From NCBI RefSeq assembly GCF_018224615.1, contig NZ_JAGTUK010000001.1, positions 682,001 through 746,000 of the forward strand: a stretch of 64,000 nucleotides of DNA. The letters run 5' to 3'. Numbering within the stretch: the stretch's first letter is position 1; every line of letters begins with the position of its first letter. A program made the translations under genes and the position numbers. The notes below the pieces were generated by a model. The model did not search any database. It was not told the origin of the DNA and saw only the letters and a program-made list of their open reading frames with translations. Shown piece by piece: positions 22,639 through 32,709 of the stretch. The stretch is from Microbacterium paraoxydans (lineage in GTDB: Bacteria > Actinomycetota > Actinomycetes > Actinomycetales > Microbacteriaceae).

Positions 22639-25617
22639 ATGCGTCTCCATCGGCTGGAGGTCGAGGGGTTCGGGCCCTTCCGTGCACGTCAGATCGTCGA
22701 CTTCGACGCGTTCGCCGACGACGGCATCTTCCTGATCGCCGGTCGAACGGGAGCCGGGAAGTCGAGCATCCTCGACGCCGTCTGCTTCGGCCTCTACGGG
22801 GGAGTGCCGCGGTACGCGGGCGGTGAAAAGCGGCTCCGCAGCGACCACTGCGAGCCGGACGACCCGTCGGAGGTGGTCGTCGAGTTCAGCACGCCGTCCG
22901 GTCGCTATCGCGTGACCCGCTCGCCGGAGTACCTGCGGCCCGCGCGGCGCGGCGGCGGCATGACGAAGCAGGCGGCCGCCGTCGCGCTGGAGGAGCACAC
23001 GGGGTCGGGGTGGATCGGCCGTGCCGCAAGGGCGGTCGACGTGGCGCATGAGCTCGATGCGATCCTGCAGTTGAGTCGCGAGCAGTTCCTGCAGGTCATC
23101 CTCCTGGCGCAGAACCGGTTCTCCGAGTTCCTCCTTGCGGGGAGCAGGGATCGTCAGGCGCTGCTGCGACGATTGTTCGGCACCGAGCGTTTCGAGGATG
23201 TGCAGTCACGCTTCGACGAGCGCCGCCGTCAGGCAGAGCAGGCGCTGGGGTCGCGGCTGGCCACGGTCTCGGCGCGGCTCGACGAGGCCGAGCGGCTGGT
23301 GGCGGAGGCCGGGCTCGGCGGCGACGCCCCCGAGACGGAAGAGACCGAGCCGGGCGCCCGCACCACGGGTGATCGGCTCGCCGAGCTCGAGCGGGCGCTC
23401 GCCCGTGCCGAGTACCGAGCCGAGCGCCGGGCCTCGGAGCGCGTCGACGCAGAGAAGCGGTCGACGGAAGCCGATACCGCTCTGGCCGCGCGGAGGGACG
23501 AGCAGCGGGCACAGGCGGAACGCGATCGGGCGCGCGCGGCTCTTGCACGCCTCGACGCGGAAGAACCCGGCATCGCGGAGGCCAGGGCGGAACTCGCCAA
23601 CGCGCGCGCGGCCGAGGCGCTCCGATCGACCATCGCGGCGGCCGCCCGCGCACGCGTCGCCCTCGAGGAGTCGCTCGGGAAGGAGGCGGACGCCGCCGCG
23701 GCGTGGGCCGCCCACGACCTCGACGTGGACGATCTCGATGCCTGGGTCGCCGAACGTCTCCGGGAGGTCGGCGGCTGGGAACGGGCTGCGGCGCTGGAGC
23801 GGCAGGCGGCCGAGCGCGCCGTGGAGCAGCAGGCCGCGGAGGTGGAGGCTTCCTCCGCGCAGCACCGCGTCGAGACGGCCGAGGCTGAGCGCGACGCTCT
23901 TCCGGCACTGGTTGCGGCCGTGGAGGCGGAGCGCGCGACCGCGAGAGACCTGGCTGCACGGCAGCCGGGGCTCGAGAACGCGCTGCGCGCCGCCAAGGAG
24001 CGGTGTGGCGCCGCCGGAGAGGTCGAGCGTCTCGAGGCCGCGTGCGCCACGGCCGAGGCCGAGCTCGCCAGGGCGACCACCGAACACGCGGCCGCCCAGT
24101 CACAGCTCGCATGGTTGCGCCAACGTCGCATGGACGGGATGGCGGGCGAGCTCGCGTCGTCGCTGGTGGACGGGGAACCGTGTGCGGTCTGCGGCTCGAG
24201 GTCGCACCCGGCGCCGGCATCGCACACCGACCCCGTGTCCGCTGACGACATCGCCGATGCGGAGTCCGTGCGCGATGCGGCGGCGGCGGCGGAGCGCAAG
24301 GCCAGTGATGCGTGCGCCGCGCTGCGTGCAGAACGGGCCGCGGCCGCAGCGAAGGCCGACGGGCGTGACCCCGTGCGCGCCGAGCGCGAACTCCGAGCGG
24401 CGGAGGAGGAGCATGCGGCAGCGGTCGAGGCGACGACGCGAGCAGCGGAACTCGACGCCCAGCTCGCGGACCTGACGGCGCGGAGGGAACAGCAGGAGGC
24501 CGAGGTCGCGACGGCTGTCGCGGCGCTCGCCGCGGCCCGGGAGCGCCTGGCGCTCATCGTGCAGCGCAATCGGGACGCCGACGCACAGGTGGCGAACGCA
24601 CGCGGCGACTTCGCATCGGTGGCCGAGCGGATCGCCACGGTCGCCGACCGCACGGAGGTGGCGCGGCGCCTGTCGGAGGCCCGCGCGGAACGCGTGCGCC
24701 GGGAGGAGGCGACGACGGAGGCGGAGCGGGAGCGCGACGCCGCGCTGGTTGCGTCCGTGTTCTCGGACACCGCGGAAGCCGAGGAGGCGCTACGGCCGAC
24801 GGCGGAGCAGGAGGCGCTCGATGCCCGTATCGCCCGCCACGCGGTGCAGCGGGAGAAGGAGCGCGCGATCCTGTTCGATCTCGAGCTGCGCACGCTGCCC
24901 GAGGAGCCGATCGACACCGAGGCGGCGGAGCGGGCGTCGAGCGAGGCGAGGGCCACGTGGTCGGCGGCGGTCGATGCGGCGACCCTGGCAGCGGGAGACG
25001 CCACGCGGCTGTCCGGCCTTCTCGCCGCGGCCGCAGAGGAGCAGGCGCGGACGGCCGAAGACGCCGAGGCGTTCGAGGTGCTGCAGAACCTCGCCGACAC
25101 GATCGCCGGGCGCGGGGCGAACACCCGCAAGATGACCCTCGAGACCTTCGTGCTGGCCGCCGAGCTGGAGGAGATCGTGGAGGCGGCCAACCGGCGCCTG
25201 CACGACATGTCGGAGGGGCGTTACCGGCTGCAGCACTCCGATGCGCTGGCGGCTCGCGGTGCAGCGTCCGGCCTGGGCATCGTGGTCGCCGACGCCTTCA
25301 CCGGCCAGACCCGTCCGCCGCAGTCGCTGTCCGGGGGCGAGACGTTCCTCACGTCGCTCGCCCTGGCGCTGGGCCTCGCCGAAGTCGTCACGGCGCGCGC
25401 GGGCGGGATCCGGCTCGACACGCTCTTCATCGACGAGGGCTTCGGGTCACTCGACGGCGACACACTCGACATCGCCATGCGCACGCTCGACGAGCTGCGG
25501 CAGGGTGGGCGCACGGTCGGCGTCATCAGCCACGTGGAGGCGATGCAGGAGCAGATTCCCGCGCAGTTGACGGTGCGAGCGCTGGCGAACGGGCCGAGCG
25601 TGATCGAGGCGCGCTGA
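22639..25617 (+). CDS. sbcC: Exonuclease SbcCD, ATPase subunit C (Rad50-like)
   Basis: This 992-residue SMC-like ATPase has Walker A GRTGAGKSS at residues 35-43, two long Ala/Glu/Arg coiled coils, a zinc-hook CAVC at about residues 515-518 (CAVCGSRSHP), and the C-terminal signature LSGGETFL (near 897) with Walker B LFIDEGFG (near 929). It tethers DNA ends and drives the SbcD nuclease. Length is typical for actinobacterial SbcC. It starts directly after the SbcD stop codon. The coiled coil produces a 659-residue antisense open frame that is not a gene. Confidence 0.96.
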   Translation: MRLHRLEVEGFGPFRARQIVDFDAFADDGIFLIAGRTGAGKSSILDAVCFGLYGGVPRYAGGEKRLRSDHCEPDDPSEVVVEFSTPSGRYRVTRSPEYLRPARRGGGMTKQAAAVALEEHTGSGWIGRAARAVDVAHELDAILQLSREQFLQVILLAQNRFSEFLLAGSRDRQALLRRLFGTERFEDVQSRFDERRRQAEQALGSRLATVSARLDEAERLVAEAGLGGDAPETEETEPGARTTGDRLAELERALARAEYRAERRASERVDAEKRSTEADTALAARRDEQRAQAERDRARAALARLDAEEPGIAEARAELANARAAEALRSTIAAAARARVALEESLGKEADAAAAWAAHDLDVDDLDAWVAERLREVGGWERAAALERQAAERAVEQQAAEVEASSAQHRVETAEAERDALPALVAAVEAERATARDLAARQPGLENALRAAKERCGAAGEVERLEAACATAEAELARATTEHAAAQSQLAWLRQRRMDGMAGELASSLVDGEPCAVCGSRSHPAPASHTDPVSADDIADAESVRDAAAAAERKASDACAALRAERAAAAAKADGRDPVRAERELRAAEEEHAAAVEATTRAAELDAQLADLTARREQQEAEVATAVAALAAARERLALIVQRNRDADAQVANARGDFASVAERIATVADRTEVARRLSEARAERVRREEATTEAERERDAALVASVFSDTAEAEEALRPTAEQEALDARIARHAVQREKERAILFDLELRTLPEEPIDTEAAERASSEARATWSAAVDAATLAAGDATRLSGLLAAAAEEQARTAEDAEAFEVLQNLADTIAGRGANTRKMTLETFVLAAELEEIVEAANRRLHDMSEGRYRLQHSDALAARGAASGLGIVVADAFTGQTRPPQSLSGGETFLTSLALALGLAEVVTARAGGIRLDTLFIDEGFGSLDGDTLDIAMRTLDELRQGGRTVGVISHVEAMQEQIPAQLTVRALANGPSVIEAR

Positions 25618-25623
25618 CGCGGT

Positions 25624-26181
25624 TCAGACCCCGTACTCGGCGCGGATCACATCGCGCAGCTGCACGCTGCAGCGCGCGACCGCGGCTCGCCAGTCGGTGA
25701 GGGCGCCGTCCTCGGCCTGGTCCGAAACGGCCCGGAACGCACGGATGGGCACGCCGAACTGGCCGGCCACCCAGATGTACGCATAGGTCTCCATGTCGAC
25801 CAGGGCAGCGCCGGTCGGGCGGATCACGGCGGTCACCTCGGCATCCTCCACGAAGTGGTCTCCCGTGGCGATCAGTACGCCGTCGCGACCCGTGCTCACG
25901 CGAGCGGGCAGGGAGACGTGCTGTCCGGAGACGCCGTCGAGGTCGGTCACGTCGTGCTGGAAGGCGGAGCCGATCTCGTGCACCGTGGCCTCGAGACCCG
26001 GGTCGATGGCTCCGGCCGTGCCGACGACGACGATCTCGTCGTAGCGCCGGGCGTCGAGGGCGCGGGTGAGTGCGTAGGTGGCCTGCAGCTTGCCGGGGCC
26101 GGTGACGAGCCGGTCGAAGCCGTCGAGCTCCTCGGGGAAGGCGGACAGTTCGGACGCGAGCGCGGCGACGAGGAGTTTCAC
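25624..26181 (-). CDS. MTA/SAH nucleosidase-like phosphorylase family protein
   Basis: This 185-residue protein of the PNP/UDP phosphorylase fold resembles a short 5'-methylthioadenosine/S-adenosylhomocysteine nucleosidase. VDMETYA carries the ribose-binding Met-Glu and VSDQAED the catalytic Asp region. Classical enzymes are about 230 residues, so this is a compact version with the N-terminal part reduced. It would split MTA or SAH into adenine and a thio-sugar in methionine salvage. It starts with GTG at 26181, preceded at 6 nt by GAGAAT, a possible leaderless -10. It converges on sbcC with 6 bp between stop codons. Confidence 0.82.
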   Translation of the reverse strand: MKLLVAALASELSAFPEELDGFDRLVTGPGKLQATYALTRALDARRYDEIVVVGTAGAIDPGLEATVHEIGSAFQHDVTDLDGVSGQHVSLPARVSTGRDGVLIATGDHFVEDAEVTAVIRPTGAALVDMETYAYIWVAGQFGVPIRAFRAVSDQAEDGALTDWRAAVARCSVQLRDVIRAEYGV

Positions 26182-26291
26182 TGCCTCATTCTCTCAGGTC
26201 TCGGCTGGATGCCGCGTGCGAGCGCCGCGCCGTCGCCCCGGTGCCGCGCGGAGGGAGGATACTGGGGGCCAGGCGAAGAGCGGAGGATCAC

Positions 26292-27110
26292 GTGTCGTTG
26301 CAGCAGCAGATCGCGGAAGACCTGGGCGTCCGGCCCGACATCGACCCCGAGGCGGAGGTGGAGCGGAGGGTCGGCTTCCTCGCGGACTACCTGCGCACGA
26401 CCGGAGCCAAGGGCTACGTGCTCGGCATCTCCGGCGGACAGGACTCGACCCTCGCCGGACGGCTGGCGCAGCTCGCGGTCGAGCGCGTGCGGGCCGAGGG
26501 CGGCGAGGCCTCGTTCCTGGCGGTGCGGCTGCCGTACCGCGTGCAGCACGACGCGGACGATGCGCAGGCCGCGCTGGAGTTCATCGCGCCGGACTCCTCG
26601 GTCGAGGTCAACATCCAGAACGGCGTCGACGGGGTGGAGCGCGACATCGAGGCGGCCGTCTCCGGCGACATCACGGATTTCAACCGCGGCAACATCAAGG
26701 CACGGCTGCGCATGGTCACGCAGTATGCCCTCGCGGGCCACGACGGTCTGATCGTGATCGGCACCGACCACGCGGCCGAGGCGGTCACGGGCTTCTACAC
26801 GAAGTTCGGTGACGGCGCCGCGGACGTGCTGCCGCTGTCCGGCCTGACCAAGCGTCAGGGGCGTTCGCTGCTGCAGTATCTCGACGCCCCGGACCGGCTG
26901 GCGTTCAAGGTGCCGACGGCCGACCTGCTGGACGGGCAGCCGGGGCGCGCGGATGAGGACGAACTGGGTCTCACGTACGAGCAGATCGACGCGTTCCTGG
27001 AGGGTGAGGAGGTCGACCCGGACGTGGCGGGACGTATCGAGTCGCGCTACCTGGCGACCCAGCACAAGCGCCATCTCCCGGTGACGCCCGACGACACCTG
27101 GTGGCGCTGA
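26292..27110 (+). CDS. nadE: Ammonia-dependent NAD+ synthetase
   Basis: This 272-residue enzyme makes NAD+ from nicotinate adenine dinucleotide, ATP and ammonia. It has the N-type ATP pyrophosphatase loop [11 protein letters not shown] (residues about 46-56), the NVQNGVD-like segment [20 protein letters not shown], and the [18 protein letters not shown] block. Length equals the single-domain E. coli type, with no glutaminase domain. GTG 26292 follows GGAGGA at good spacing; the longer open frame upstream is not conserved in character. GATACT at 26268-26273 could be its -10. Confidence 0.95.
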   Translation: MSLQQQIAEDLGVRPDIDPEAEVERRVGFLADYLRTTGAKGYVLGISGGQDSTLAGRLAQLAVERVRAEGGEASFLAVRLPYRVQHDADDAQAALEFIAPDSSVEVNIQNGVDGVERDIEAAVSGDITDFNRGNIKARLRMVTQYALAGHDGLIVIGTDHAAEAVTGFYTKFGDGAADVLPLSGLTKRQGRSLLQYLDAPDRLAFKVPTADLLDGQPGRADEDELGLTYEQIDAFLEGEEVDPDVAGRIESRYLATQHKRHLPVTPDDTWWR

Positions 27111-27198
27111 GCCGCGAGGAGAGCGCGTCGCCGCGCCCGCTTTCGCCCGTGTCGGATGCCGCGGATAGTGTCGAAGCATCCGAGAGAACGGGAGAATT

Positions 27199-30100
27199 GT
27201 GCGGATCGACACGGAGGCGCAGCGGGTCATCTGGAGCGCGAGCGACCTCAAGGCGGCCGCGGAGTGCGAGTTCGCCTGGTGTCGCGCGATCGACGCGAAG
27301 CTCGGCCGGGTGCCGGCCGTCGAGGAGCCCGAAGATCCGACGCTGCAGCGGGCGGCCCAGCTGGGCGACGTGCACGAGCAGAACGTGCTCGACCGGTACC
27401 TGAGCGAGCTCGGACCGGAGCGGGTGCACCGCGTGGAGAAGATCCGGTCGAACGACCCCGAGGCTCTGGCGGCGGCTGTCGCCGAGACGATCGAGGCGCT
27501 GCGGTCCGATGCGCTGGTGGTGTTCCAGGCGGCGTTCGCGACGGAAGACTTCGTCGGTTTCGCGGACTTCCTCCGGAAAGATGCCGACGGCCGCTGGCGT
27601 GTGCAGGACTCCAAGCTGGCGCGCAAGGCGCGCGTCACGGCGCTCATGCAGCTCGCGGCATATGTCGATCAGCTCGACCGGGTGGGGATCCCGCGCTCCG
27701 ACGAGGTCGACCTCATCCTCGGTGACCACAGCGTCAGCACGCACGCGGTGGACGACCTCCTTCCGCTGTTCCGGGTGCGCCGAGCGCGCCTGCGGGCGCT
27801 GATCGCCGATCGGTCGGTGGCATCGGGACCGCAGGGCGAGCCGCTCGCGTGGGGTGACGATCGCGGCGACCTCCGTGTCGTCGCGTGCGGGCGGTGCGCG
27901 ACCTGCGAGGAGCAGGTGATCGCCCACCGCGACCTGCTCATGGTGGCGCGGATGCGACCGGTGCAGCGGGCTCGGCTTCGGGCGGCGGGCATCGTCACGA
28001 TCGACGACCTGGCGGCCTCGTCGGAGGTGCCGGAGGGCATGAACGTCGACACGTTCGAGAACCTCCGGTCGCAGGCGCGGTTGCAGTTGCGGGCTGATGC
28101 CGACGGTGCGCCGACCTACGACGTGCACTACGCGGCGGCGATCCACACCCTGCCGGTGCCGAGCCACGGGGATATCTTCTTCGATTTCGAGGGCGACCCG
28201 CTCTACACCGAGCCTGCGCCCGACGGCGAGTCGGAGTGGGGCATCGACTACCTGTTCGGCTGGGTCGACAACGCGGACCAGTACACGGCGCTGTGGGCGC
28301 ACACGTTCGCGGAGGAGCGCCGGGCGCTGGAGACCTTCCTCGATTTCGTGAAACTCCGCCGGGCAGCCCATCCCGGTATGCACATCTACCACTACGCGCC
28401 GTACGAGACCTCGCACCTGGTGGCGATGGCCGCCAGGCACGGCGTGCGTGAGGGGGAGGTCGACCGGCTGCTGCGGGAGGGCGTGTTCGTCGATCTGTAC
28501 CCCGTGGTCCTGCGCACGGTGCGCGTGGGGTCGCGCTCCTATTCCATCAAGAAGCTCGAGCCGCTCTATATGGGCGACGACGTCCGGACGAGCGACGTGC
28601 AGAAGGGCGACGACTCGATCGTGCAGTACGTGGCGGCGCGCGAGCTGGCGGCGGCGGGCGCGCAGGCCGAGGCCGACGCGGTGTTCGCCGACCTCGCCGA
28701 CTACAACCGCTACGACTGCGTCTCGACGCGGCGGCTGCGCAACTGGCTCATCGAGATCGCGCGGCGCGAGGGCGTGACGCCGGCTCCGCCGGACGACGCC
28801 GACGAGGTGATCTACGAGCCTTCACCGCGCTCGCTCGCCCTGCTGGCGGATGCCGAGCGAGACGTGGAGGCCGGGGGCGACGGCCTCGTGCACCGGATCG
28901 CGGCGGCCGCGATCGACTACTTCCCGCGTGAGGCGAAGAGCTTCTGGGTGTCGCACTTCCAGCGCCTGCGCGAACCCGTCACGATGTGGGACGGCACGCG
29001 CGACGTGGTCAAGGTCGACGCGCCGTCCTCGCGGGTGCGCAGCGACTGGGGCATCGGCGAGGGCCGGCGGGTCATGTCGCGTGAGGTGGAGATCCGTGGC
29101 GAGGTGTCACCCGGCACGACGCTCGGCCCGGGGTCGCAGCCGTTCGCGTTGTACGACGCTCCCGCGCCGTTCGACACGGAGGTGCCGTCGCGCGCGGTGC
29201 ACGTGCCGCACACCGTCACGGTGCGCGAAGTGCTCGACGACGGCTACCTGATCGTCGAGTCCGCCGTGCAGGGGCAGACCTGGGACGAGCTTCCGGTCGC
29301 GCTCACCCCGCCCGCCCCGCCGCGCGTGGTGTCGCTGCAGCAGGCGATCGACGAGTGGGCCGACACGGTGCACGCGGCCGCTCCCGGATTCCCGGACGAC
29401 GCGGCGACCGACATCCTTCGGCGACGCCCGCCCCGCACCGTGTCCGGGGGGTCGTTGCCCGACGCGGGCGCCGACACGATCGACGCGATCGTGCGTGGAA
29501 TCCTCGACCTCGACCGCAGCTACCTCGCGGTGCAGGGTCCTCCGGGCACCGGCAAGACCTACACCGGATCGCAGGTCATCGCGCGATTGGTGAAGGAGCA
29601 CGGGTTCCGGGTCGGCGTGGTCGCGCAGTCGCACGCGATCATCGAAACGCTGCTGGAGCGGATCGTCTCCGATGGGGTTCCGCCCGCGCAGGTCGCGAAG
29701 GCCCCGAAAGACGAGGGGGGCGAGCCGTCGTACACCGTGATCCCCAAGAACGGGATGGCATCGTTCCTGGCCGAGCACGAGCATGAGGGTGCCGTGGTGG
29801 GCGGAACGGCGTGGGACTTCAGCAATACGCAGCGCGTGGCGCGGGGCGGGCTCGACCTGCTCGTGATCGACGAGGCGGGGCAGTTCTCGCTCGCGTCGAC
29901 CATCGCGGTGGCCGCCGGCGCGCAGCGGCTGCTGCTCCTCGGCGATCCGCAGCAGCTGCCTCAGGTGAGCCAGGGGGCGCACCCGGAGCCGGTCGACACG
30001 TCTGCGCTCGGGTGGGTGATGGACGGCGACCCCGTCGTGCGGCCGGAGTACGGCTACTTCCTGGCGCAGTCGTGGCGGATGCACCCGTTCGTGGCCGCTC

Positions 30101-30678
30101 CGGTGTCGAAGCTGGCGTATGCCGGCAAGCTGGCGTCGGCGCCGGGCACGGAGCGGCGGTCGATCGAGGGCATCGAGCCCGGGCTCCACGTCGTCCCGCT
30201 GCGGCACCGCGGCAATGCCACGCAGTCGCCGGAGGAAGCCGCGGAGGTGGTGCGCATCGTGCGCGACCTCGTCGGTCGCCCGTTCCATGACAACGACGCG
30301 GTGGGCACCGTGCGGCCTCTGACCCCGGAGGACATTATCGTCGTCGCCCCGTACAACGCGCAGCGGCAGCTGGTGCACGAGGCGCTGACGGCTGCCGGCT
30401 TCGCGCAGGTGCCCGTGGGAACGGTGGACAACTTCCAGGGCAAGGAAGCCGTGGTGTCGATCACGTCTCTCGCGGCGTCGAGCGGTCGGGACGCGCCACG
30501 CGGACCGGAGTTCCTGCTGCTGCAGAACCGTCTGAACGTGGCGATCTCCCGTGCCCAGGTGCTGGCCTACCTCATCCACTCGCCGGCCCTGCTCGACGAT
30601 CTGCCGTACACACCGGAGGGCGTCGCACGGCTGAGCGCCTTCGCGCGCCTGGTGGGTGCCGCGGAGAACGAATCATGA
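27199..30678 (+). CDS. TM0106-type RecB-like nuclease / RNase H-like exonuclease / SF1 helicase fusion
   Basis: This very large protein (1159 residues) has three modules. First is a RecB-like nuclease of the TM0106 family in residues 1-200, with VQDSKLAR as the D...xxK core. Next is an RNase H-like exonuclease domain near residues 320-520, with DFEGDPLY around 326 and YNRYDC around 510. Last is a superfamily 1 helicase with Walker A GPPGTGKT near 780, DEAGQF near 891, GDPQQLPQ, VDNFQGKE and NVAISRA. It likely unwinds and degrades DNA in repair or defence; the family is poorly studied. GTG 27199 follows GGAGA at 3 nt; TAGTGT at 27167-27172 is a possible -10. It overlaps a GNAT gene by ATGA. 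Confidence 0.85.
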   Translation: MRIDTEAQRVIWSASDLKAAAECEFAWCRAIDAKLGRVPAVEEPEDPTLQRAAQLGDVHEQNVLDRYLSELGPERVHRVEKIRSNDPEALAAAVAETIEALRSDALVVFQAAFATEDFVGFADFLRKDADGRWRVQDSKLARKARVTALMQLAAYVDQLDRVGIPRSDEVDLILGDHSVSTHAVDDLLPLFRVRRARLRALIADRSVASGPQGEPLAWGDDRGDLRVVACGRCATCEEQVIAHRDLLMVARMRPVQRARLRAAGIVTIDDLAASSEVPEGMNVDTFENLRSQARLQLRADADGAPTYDVHYAAAIHTLPVPSHGDIFFDFEGDPLYTEPAPDGESEWGIDYLFGWVDNADQYTALWAHTFAEERRALETFLDFVKLRRAAHPGMHIYHYAPYETSHLVAMAARHGVREGEVDRLLREGVFVDLYPVVLRTVRVGSRSYSIKKLEPLYMGDDVRTSDVQKGDDSIVQYVAARELAAAGAQAEADAVFADLADYNRYDCVSTRRLRNWLIEIARREGVTPAPPDDADEVIYEPSPRSLALLADAERDVEAGGDGLVHRIAAAAIDYFPREAKSFWVSHFQRLREPVTMWDGTRDVVKVDAPSSRVRSDWGIGEGRRVMSREVEIRGEVSPGTTLGPGSQPFALYDAPAPFDTEVPSRAVHVPHTVTVREVLDDGYLIVESAVQGQTWDELPVALTPPAPPRVVSLQQAIDEWADTVHAAAPGFPDDAATDILRRRPPRTVSGGSLPDAGADTIDAIVRGILDLDRSYLAVQGPPGTGKTYTGSQVIARLVKEHGFRVGVVAQSHAIIETLLERIVSDGVPPAQVAKAPKDEGGEPSYTVIPKNGMASFLAEHEHEGAVVGGTAWDFSNTQRVARGGLDLLVIDEAGQFSLASTIAVAAGAQRLLLLGDPQQLPQVSQGAHPEPVDTSALGWVMDGDPVVRPEYGYFLAQSWRMHPFVAAPVSKLAYAGKLASAPGTERRSIEGIEPGLHVVPLRHRGNATQSPEEAAEVVRIVRDLVGRPFHDNDAVGTVRPLTPEDIIVVAPYNAQRQLVHEALTAAGFAQVPVGTVDNFQGKEAVVSITSLAASSGRDAPRGPEFLLLQNRLNVAISRAQVLAYLIHSPALLDDLPYTPEGVARLSAFARLVGAAENES

Positions 30679-31478
30679 CGTCGACCGCGCCCGGAGTCAC
30701 CGCTGGCGGCACGCCGACGGTCGAGGAGATCCTCCGCGCCGCCGCCGCGTGGGCGTGGCTTCCCCGCGACAGCGAGCACGTGCGCGACGATCTGCTCCTG
30801 GTGCGGTACCCGGCGAGATTCGGGGGCGGGGTACGCGGCTCGCAGGTCTGTTCCGCGCGCCCCGCGGACGAGGTGGTGGAACGCGCGCTGGAGCGGGTCA
30901 CAGCGTGGGGTGAGTCCGTGTTCACGTTCTGGACGAATCCGGCCGACGGCCCCGACCTGGAGGAGGAGCTGCGGCGCCGCGGTGCCGAGCACATCGACAC
31001 CGTCACGGTGTTCGCCCGTCCCACGACTACAGGGAGGGTCGACGTGCCGCGCGGTGTCACCGCGGAGGTCGTGCGCACGGTCGAGCAGCTGCGCGAGGTC
31101 GATGCGATCAATGTGCCCGTCTGGGATCAGCAGCCGCTCGACGACGACGGTCTGCGCGCCGAGTTCCGGGAGCTGACGGCCGCCCTCGACGCGGGCACCG
31201 GCTTCCGGGTGCTCGGCCGCGTCGACGGGCGCGCCGTGAGCACCGGCGGGTGCACGATCGTCGACGGGTTCACGCGACTGTGGGGCGCGGCGACGCTCGA
31301 GGCCGACCGGGGTCGCGGTGCGTATCGGGCCGCGCTGGCGGAGCGCCTGCGGGAGAGCGCTGTGCGCGGTGCGGGAACCGCGCTGGTGAAGGGGCGCGTG
31401 GCGACGTCGGCGCCCATCCTCGCCAGGGCGGGGTTCACGCGGTACGGCGACGAGCGCGGCTACCGGCTCACGCTCTGA
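30675..31478 (+). CDS. GNAT-family N-acetyltransferase
   Basis: This 267-residue protein has a GNAT domain in its C-terminal half: RVLGRVDGRAVSTGGCTIV strands, then the acetyl-CoA-binding loop EADRGRGAYRAALAERL and a terminal AGFTRYGDERGYRL. The N-terminal half is a divergent copy with no obvious loop, so it may be a tandem-GNAT relic. The gene starts in a 4-bp ATGA overlap with the nuclease-helicase gene and is therefore translationally coupled to it, an odd pairing that could be functional or accidental. The substrate is unknown. Confidence 0.8.
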   Translation: MTSTAPGVTAGGTPTVEEILRAAAAWAWLPRDSEHVRDDLLLVRYPARFGGGVRGSQVCSARPADEVVERALERVTAWGESVFTFWTNPADGPDLEEELRRRGAEHIDTVTVFARPTTTGRVDVPRGVTAEVVRTVEQLREVDAINVPVWDQQPLDDDGLRAEFRELTAALDAGTGFRVLGRVDGRAVSTGGCTIVDGFTRLWGAATLEADRGRGAYRAALAERLRESAVRGAGTALVKGRVATSAPILARAGFTRYGDERGYRLTL

Positions 31479-31512
31479 CACGACACGACGACACCCGTCG
31501 CGCCGTGAGCGA

Positions 31513-32145
31513 TCAGACCGTGCCGTAGAGGCGGTCGCCCGCGTCGCCGAGACCGGGAACGATGTAGCCCTTGTCGTTCAGTCGCTCGTCGAGGGCGCCC
31601 AGCACGAGGGTCACGTCGCGGTCGCCGGCCATGGCCTCGATGGCGGCCACGCCCTCGGGGGTGCCGAGGAGGCAGATTGCCGTGACGTCCTTCGCGCCGC
31701 GGTCGAACAGGAACTGGATCGCGGCCGCGAGAGATCCGCCCGTCGCGAGCATCGGGTCGATCGCGAAGCACTGCCGGTCGCTCAGGTCGTCGGGGAGCCG
31801 CTCGGCGTAGGTCGTCGGCTCGAACGTCTCCTCGTTGCGCACCATGCCGAGGAACCCGACCTCGGCGGTCGGCAGCAGCTTGACGAGCCCCTCGAGCATG
31901 CCGAGGCCGGCGCGCAGGATGGGCACCACGATCGGGCGCGGCTCGGAGATCTTCACGCCCGTGGTGGTGGTGACCGGGGTGGTGATCTCGACGGGGCTGA
32001 CCTTCACGTTGCGCGTCGCCTCGTACGCCAGGAGGGTCACGAGCTCCTCCGTCAGCTGCCGGAAAACGGGCGACGGGGTGCGCGCGTCGCGCAGCACCGA
32101 GAGCTTGTGGGTGATGAGGGGGTGGTCGGCGACGTGAACACGCAT
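31513..32145 (-). CDS. upp: Uracil phosphoribosyltransferase
   Basis: This 210-residue type I phosphoribosyltransferase converts uracil and PRPP to UMP in pyrimidine salvage. The PRPP-binding loop appears as [11 protein letters not shown] near residue 130, preceded by [11 protein letters not shown] and followed by the uracil-binding [16 protein letters not shown] at the C-terminus. Length is typical (E. coli 208). TAGCCT lies 6 nt before ATG 32145, suggesting a leaderless transcript. It is divergent from tadA, 80 bp apart, and both seem to use leaderless promoters. Confidence 0.97.
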   Translation of the reverse strand: MRVHVADHPLITHKLSVLRDARTPSPVFRQLTEELVTLLAYEATRNVKVSPVEITTPVTTTTGVKISEPRPIVVPILRAGLGMLEGLVKLLPTAEVGFLGMVRNEETFEPTTYAERLPDDLSDRQCFAIDPMLATGGSLAAAIQFLFDRGAKDVTAICLLGTPEGVAAIEAMAGDRDVTLVLGALDERLNDKGYIVPGLGDAGDRLYGTV

Positions 32146-32225
32146 GAGTACAGGCTAATGCGCCGCGCCTCCGCGCACGACATCGGCCCCTCGGGCGCGG
32201 GGTGGCGCTGCCGTAGGCTCGACGC

Positions 32226-32681
32226 ATGACCGCCGCCGACCGCACCGCGATGCTCCGCGCGCTCGGGCTGGCGAGGGAGGCCGCCGCGGCGGCGGAGATC
32301 CCCGTGGGAGCGGTCGTCGTCGACGCCGACGGACGCGTGCTCGGCGAGGGGCGCAACGCCCGGGAGGCCACGCACGACCCGACCGCGCACGCCGAGGTGG
32401 TCGCGCTGCGGGCGGCCGCGGTGACGCTCGGTTCCTGGAACCTGGAGGGGTGCACGCTCGTGGTCACCCTGGAGCCGTGCATCATGTGCGCGGGCGCGAT
32501 CCTGCAGGCGCGCATCGGCCGCGTCGTGTTCGGCGCCTGGGACGACAAGGCAGGCGCCGCCGGGTCGATGTACGACGTGCTGCGCGACCGGCGCCTGCCC
32601 TACCGAGCCGAGGTGGTCGGCGGGGTCGAGGAGGAGGCCGCGACCGCCCTGCTGCGCGACTTCTTCCAGCAGCGCCGCTGA
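32226..32681 (+). CDS. tadA: tRNA-specific adenosine-34 deaminase
   Basis: This 151-residue cytidine-deaminase-fold enzyme converts A34 to inosine in the tRNA-Arg(ACG) anticodon. The zinc site is complete: HAEVVAL (His and catalytic Glu) and PCIMCAGAI (two Cys). Flanking NAREATHDPTAHAE is characteristic of TadA. TAGGCT (32214-32219) is 6 nt before ATG 32226, so the mRNA is probably leaderless. A tRNA gene often follows tadA in relatives, but none is visible here. Confidence 0.94.
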   Translation: MTAADRTAMLRALGLAREAAAAAEIPVGAVVVDADGRVLGEGRNAREATHDPTAHAEVVALRAAAVTLGSWNLEGCTLVVTLEPCIMCAGAILQARIGRVVFGAWDDKAGAAGSMYDVLRDRRLPYRAEVVGGVEEEAATALLRDFFQQRR

Positions 32682-32709
32682 GTCACGGCTCGGGCTCGCG
32701 CGTGCCGCC

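Noticed and set aside
23229..25208. 659-codon Ser/Ala/Arg open frame antisense to sbcC
   Set aside because: It mirrors the low-complexity coiled coil of SbcC; no motif, no ribosome binding site, and SbcC is unmistakable on the other strand.
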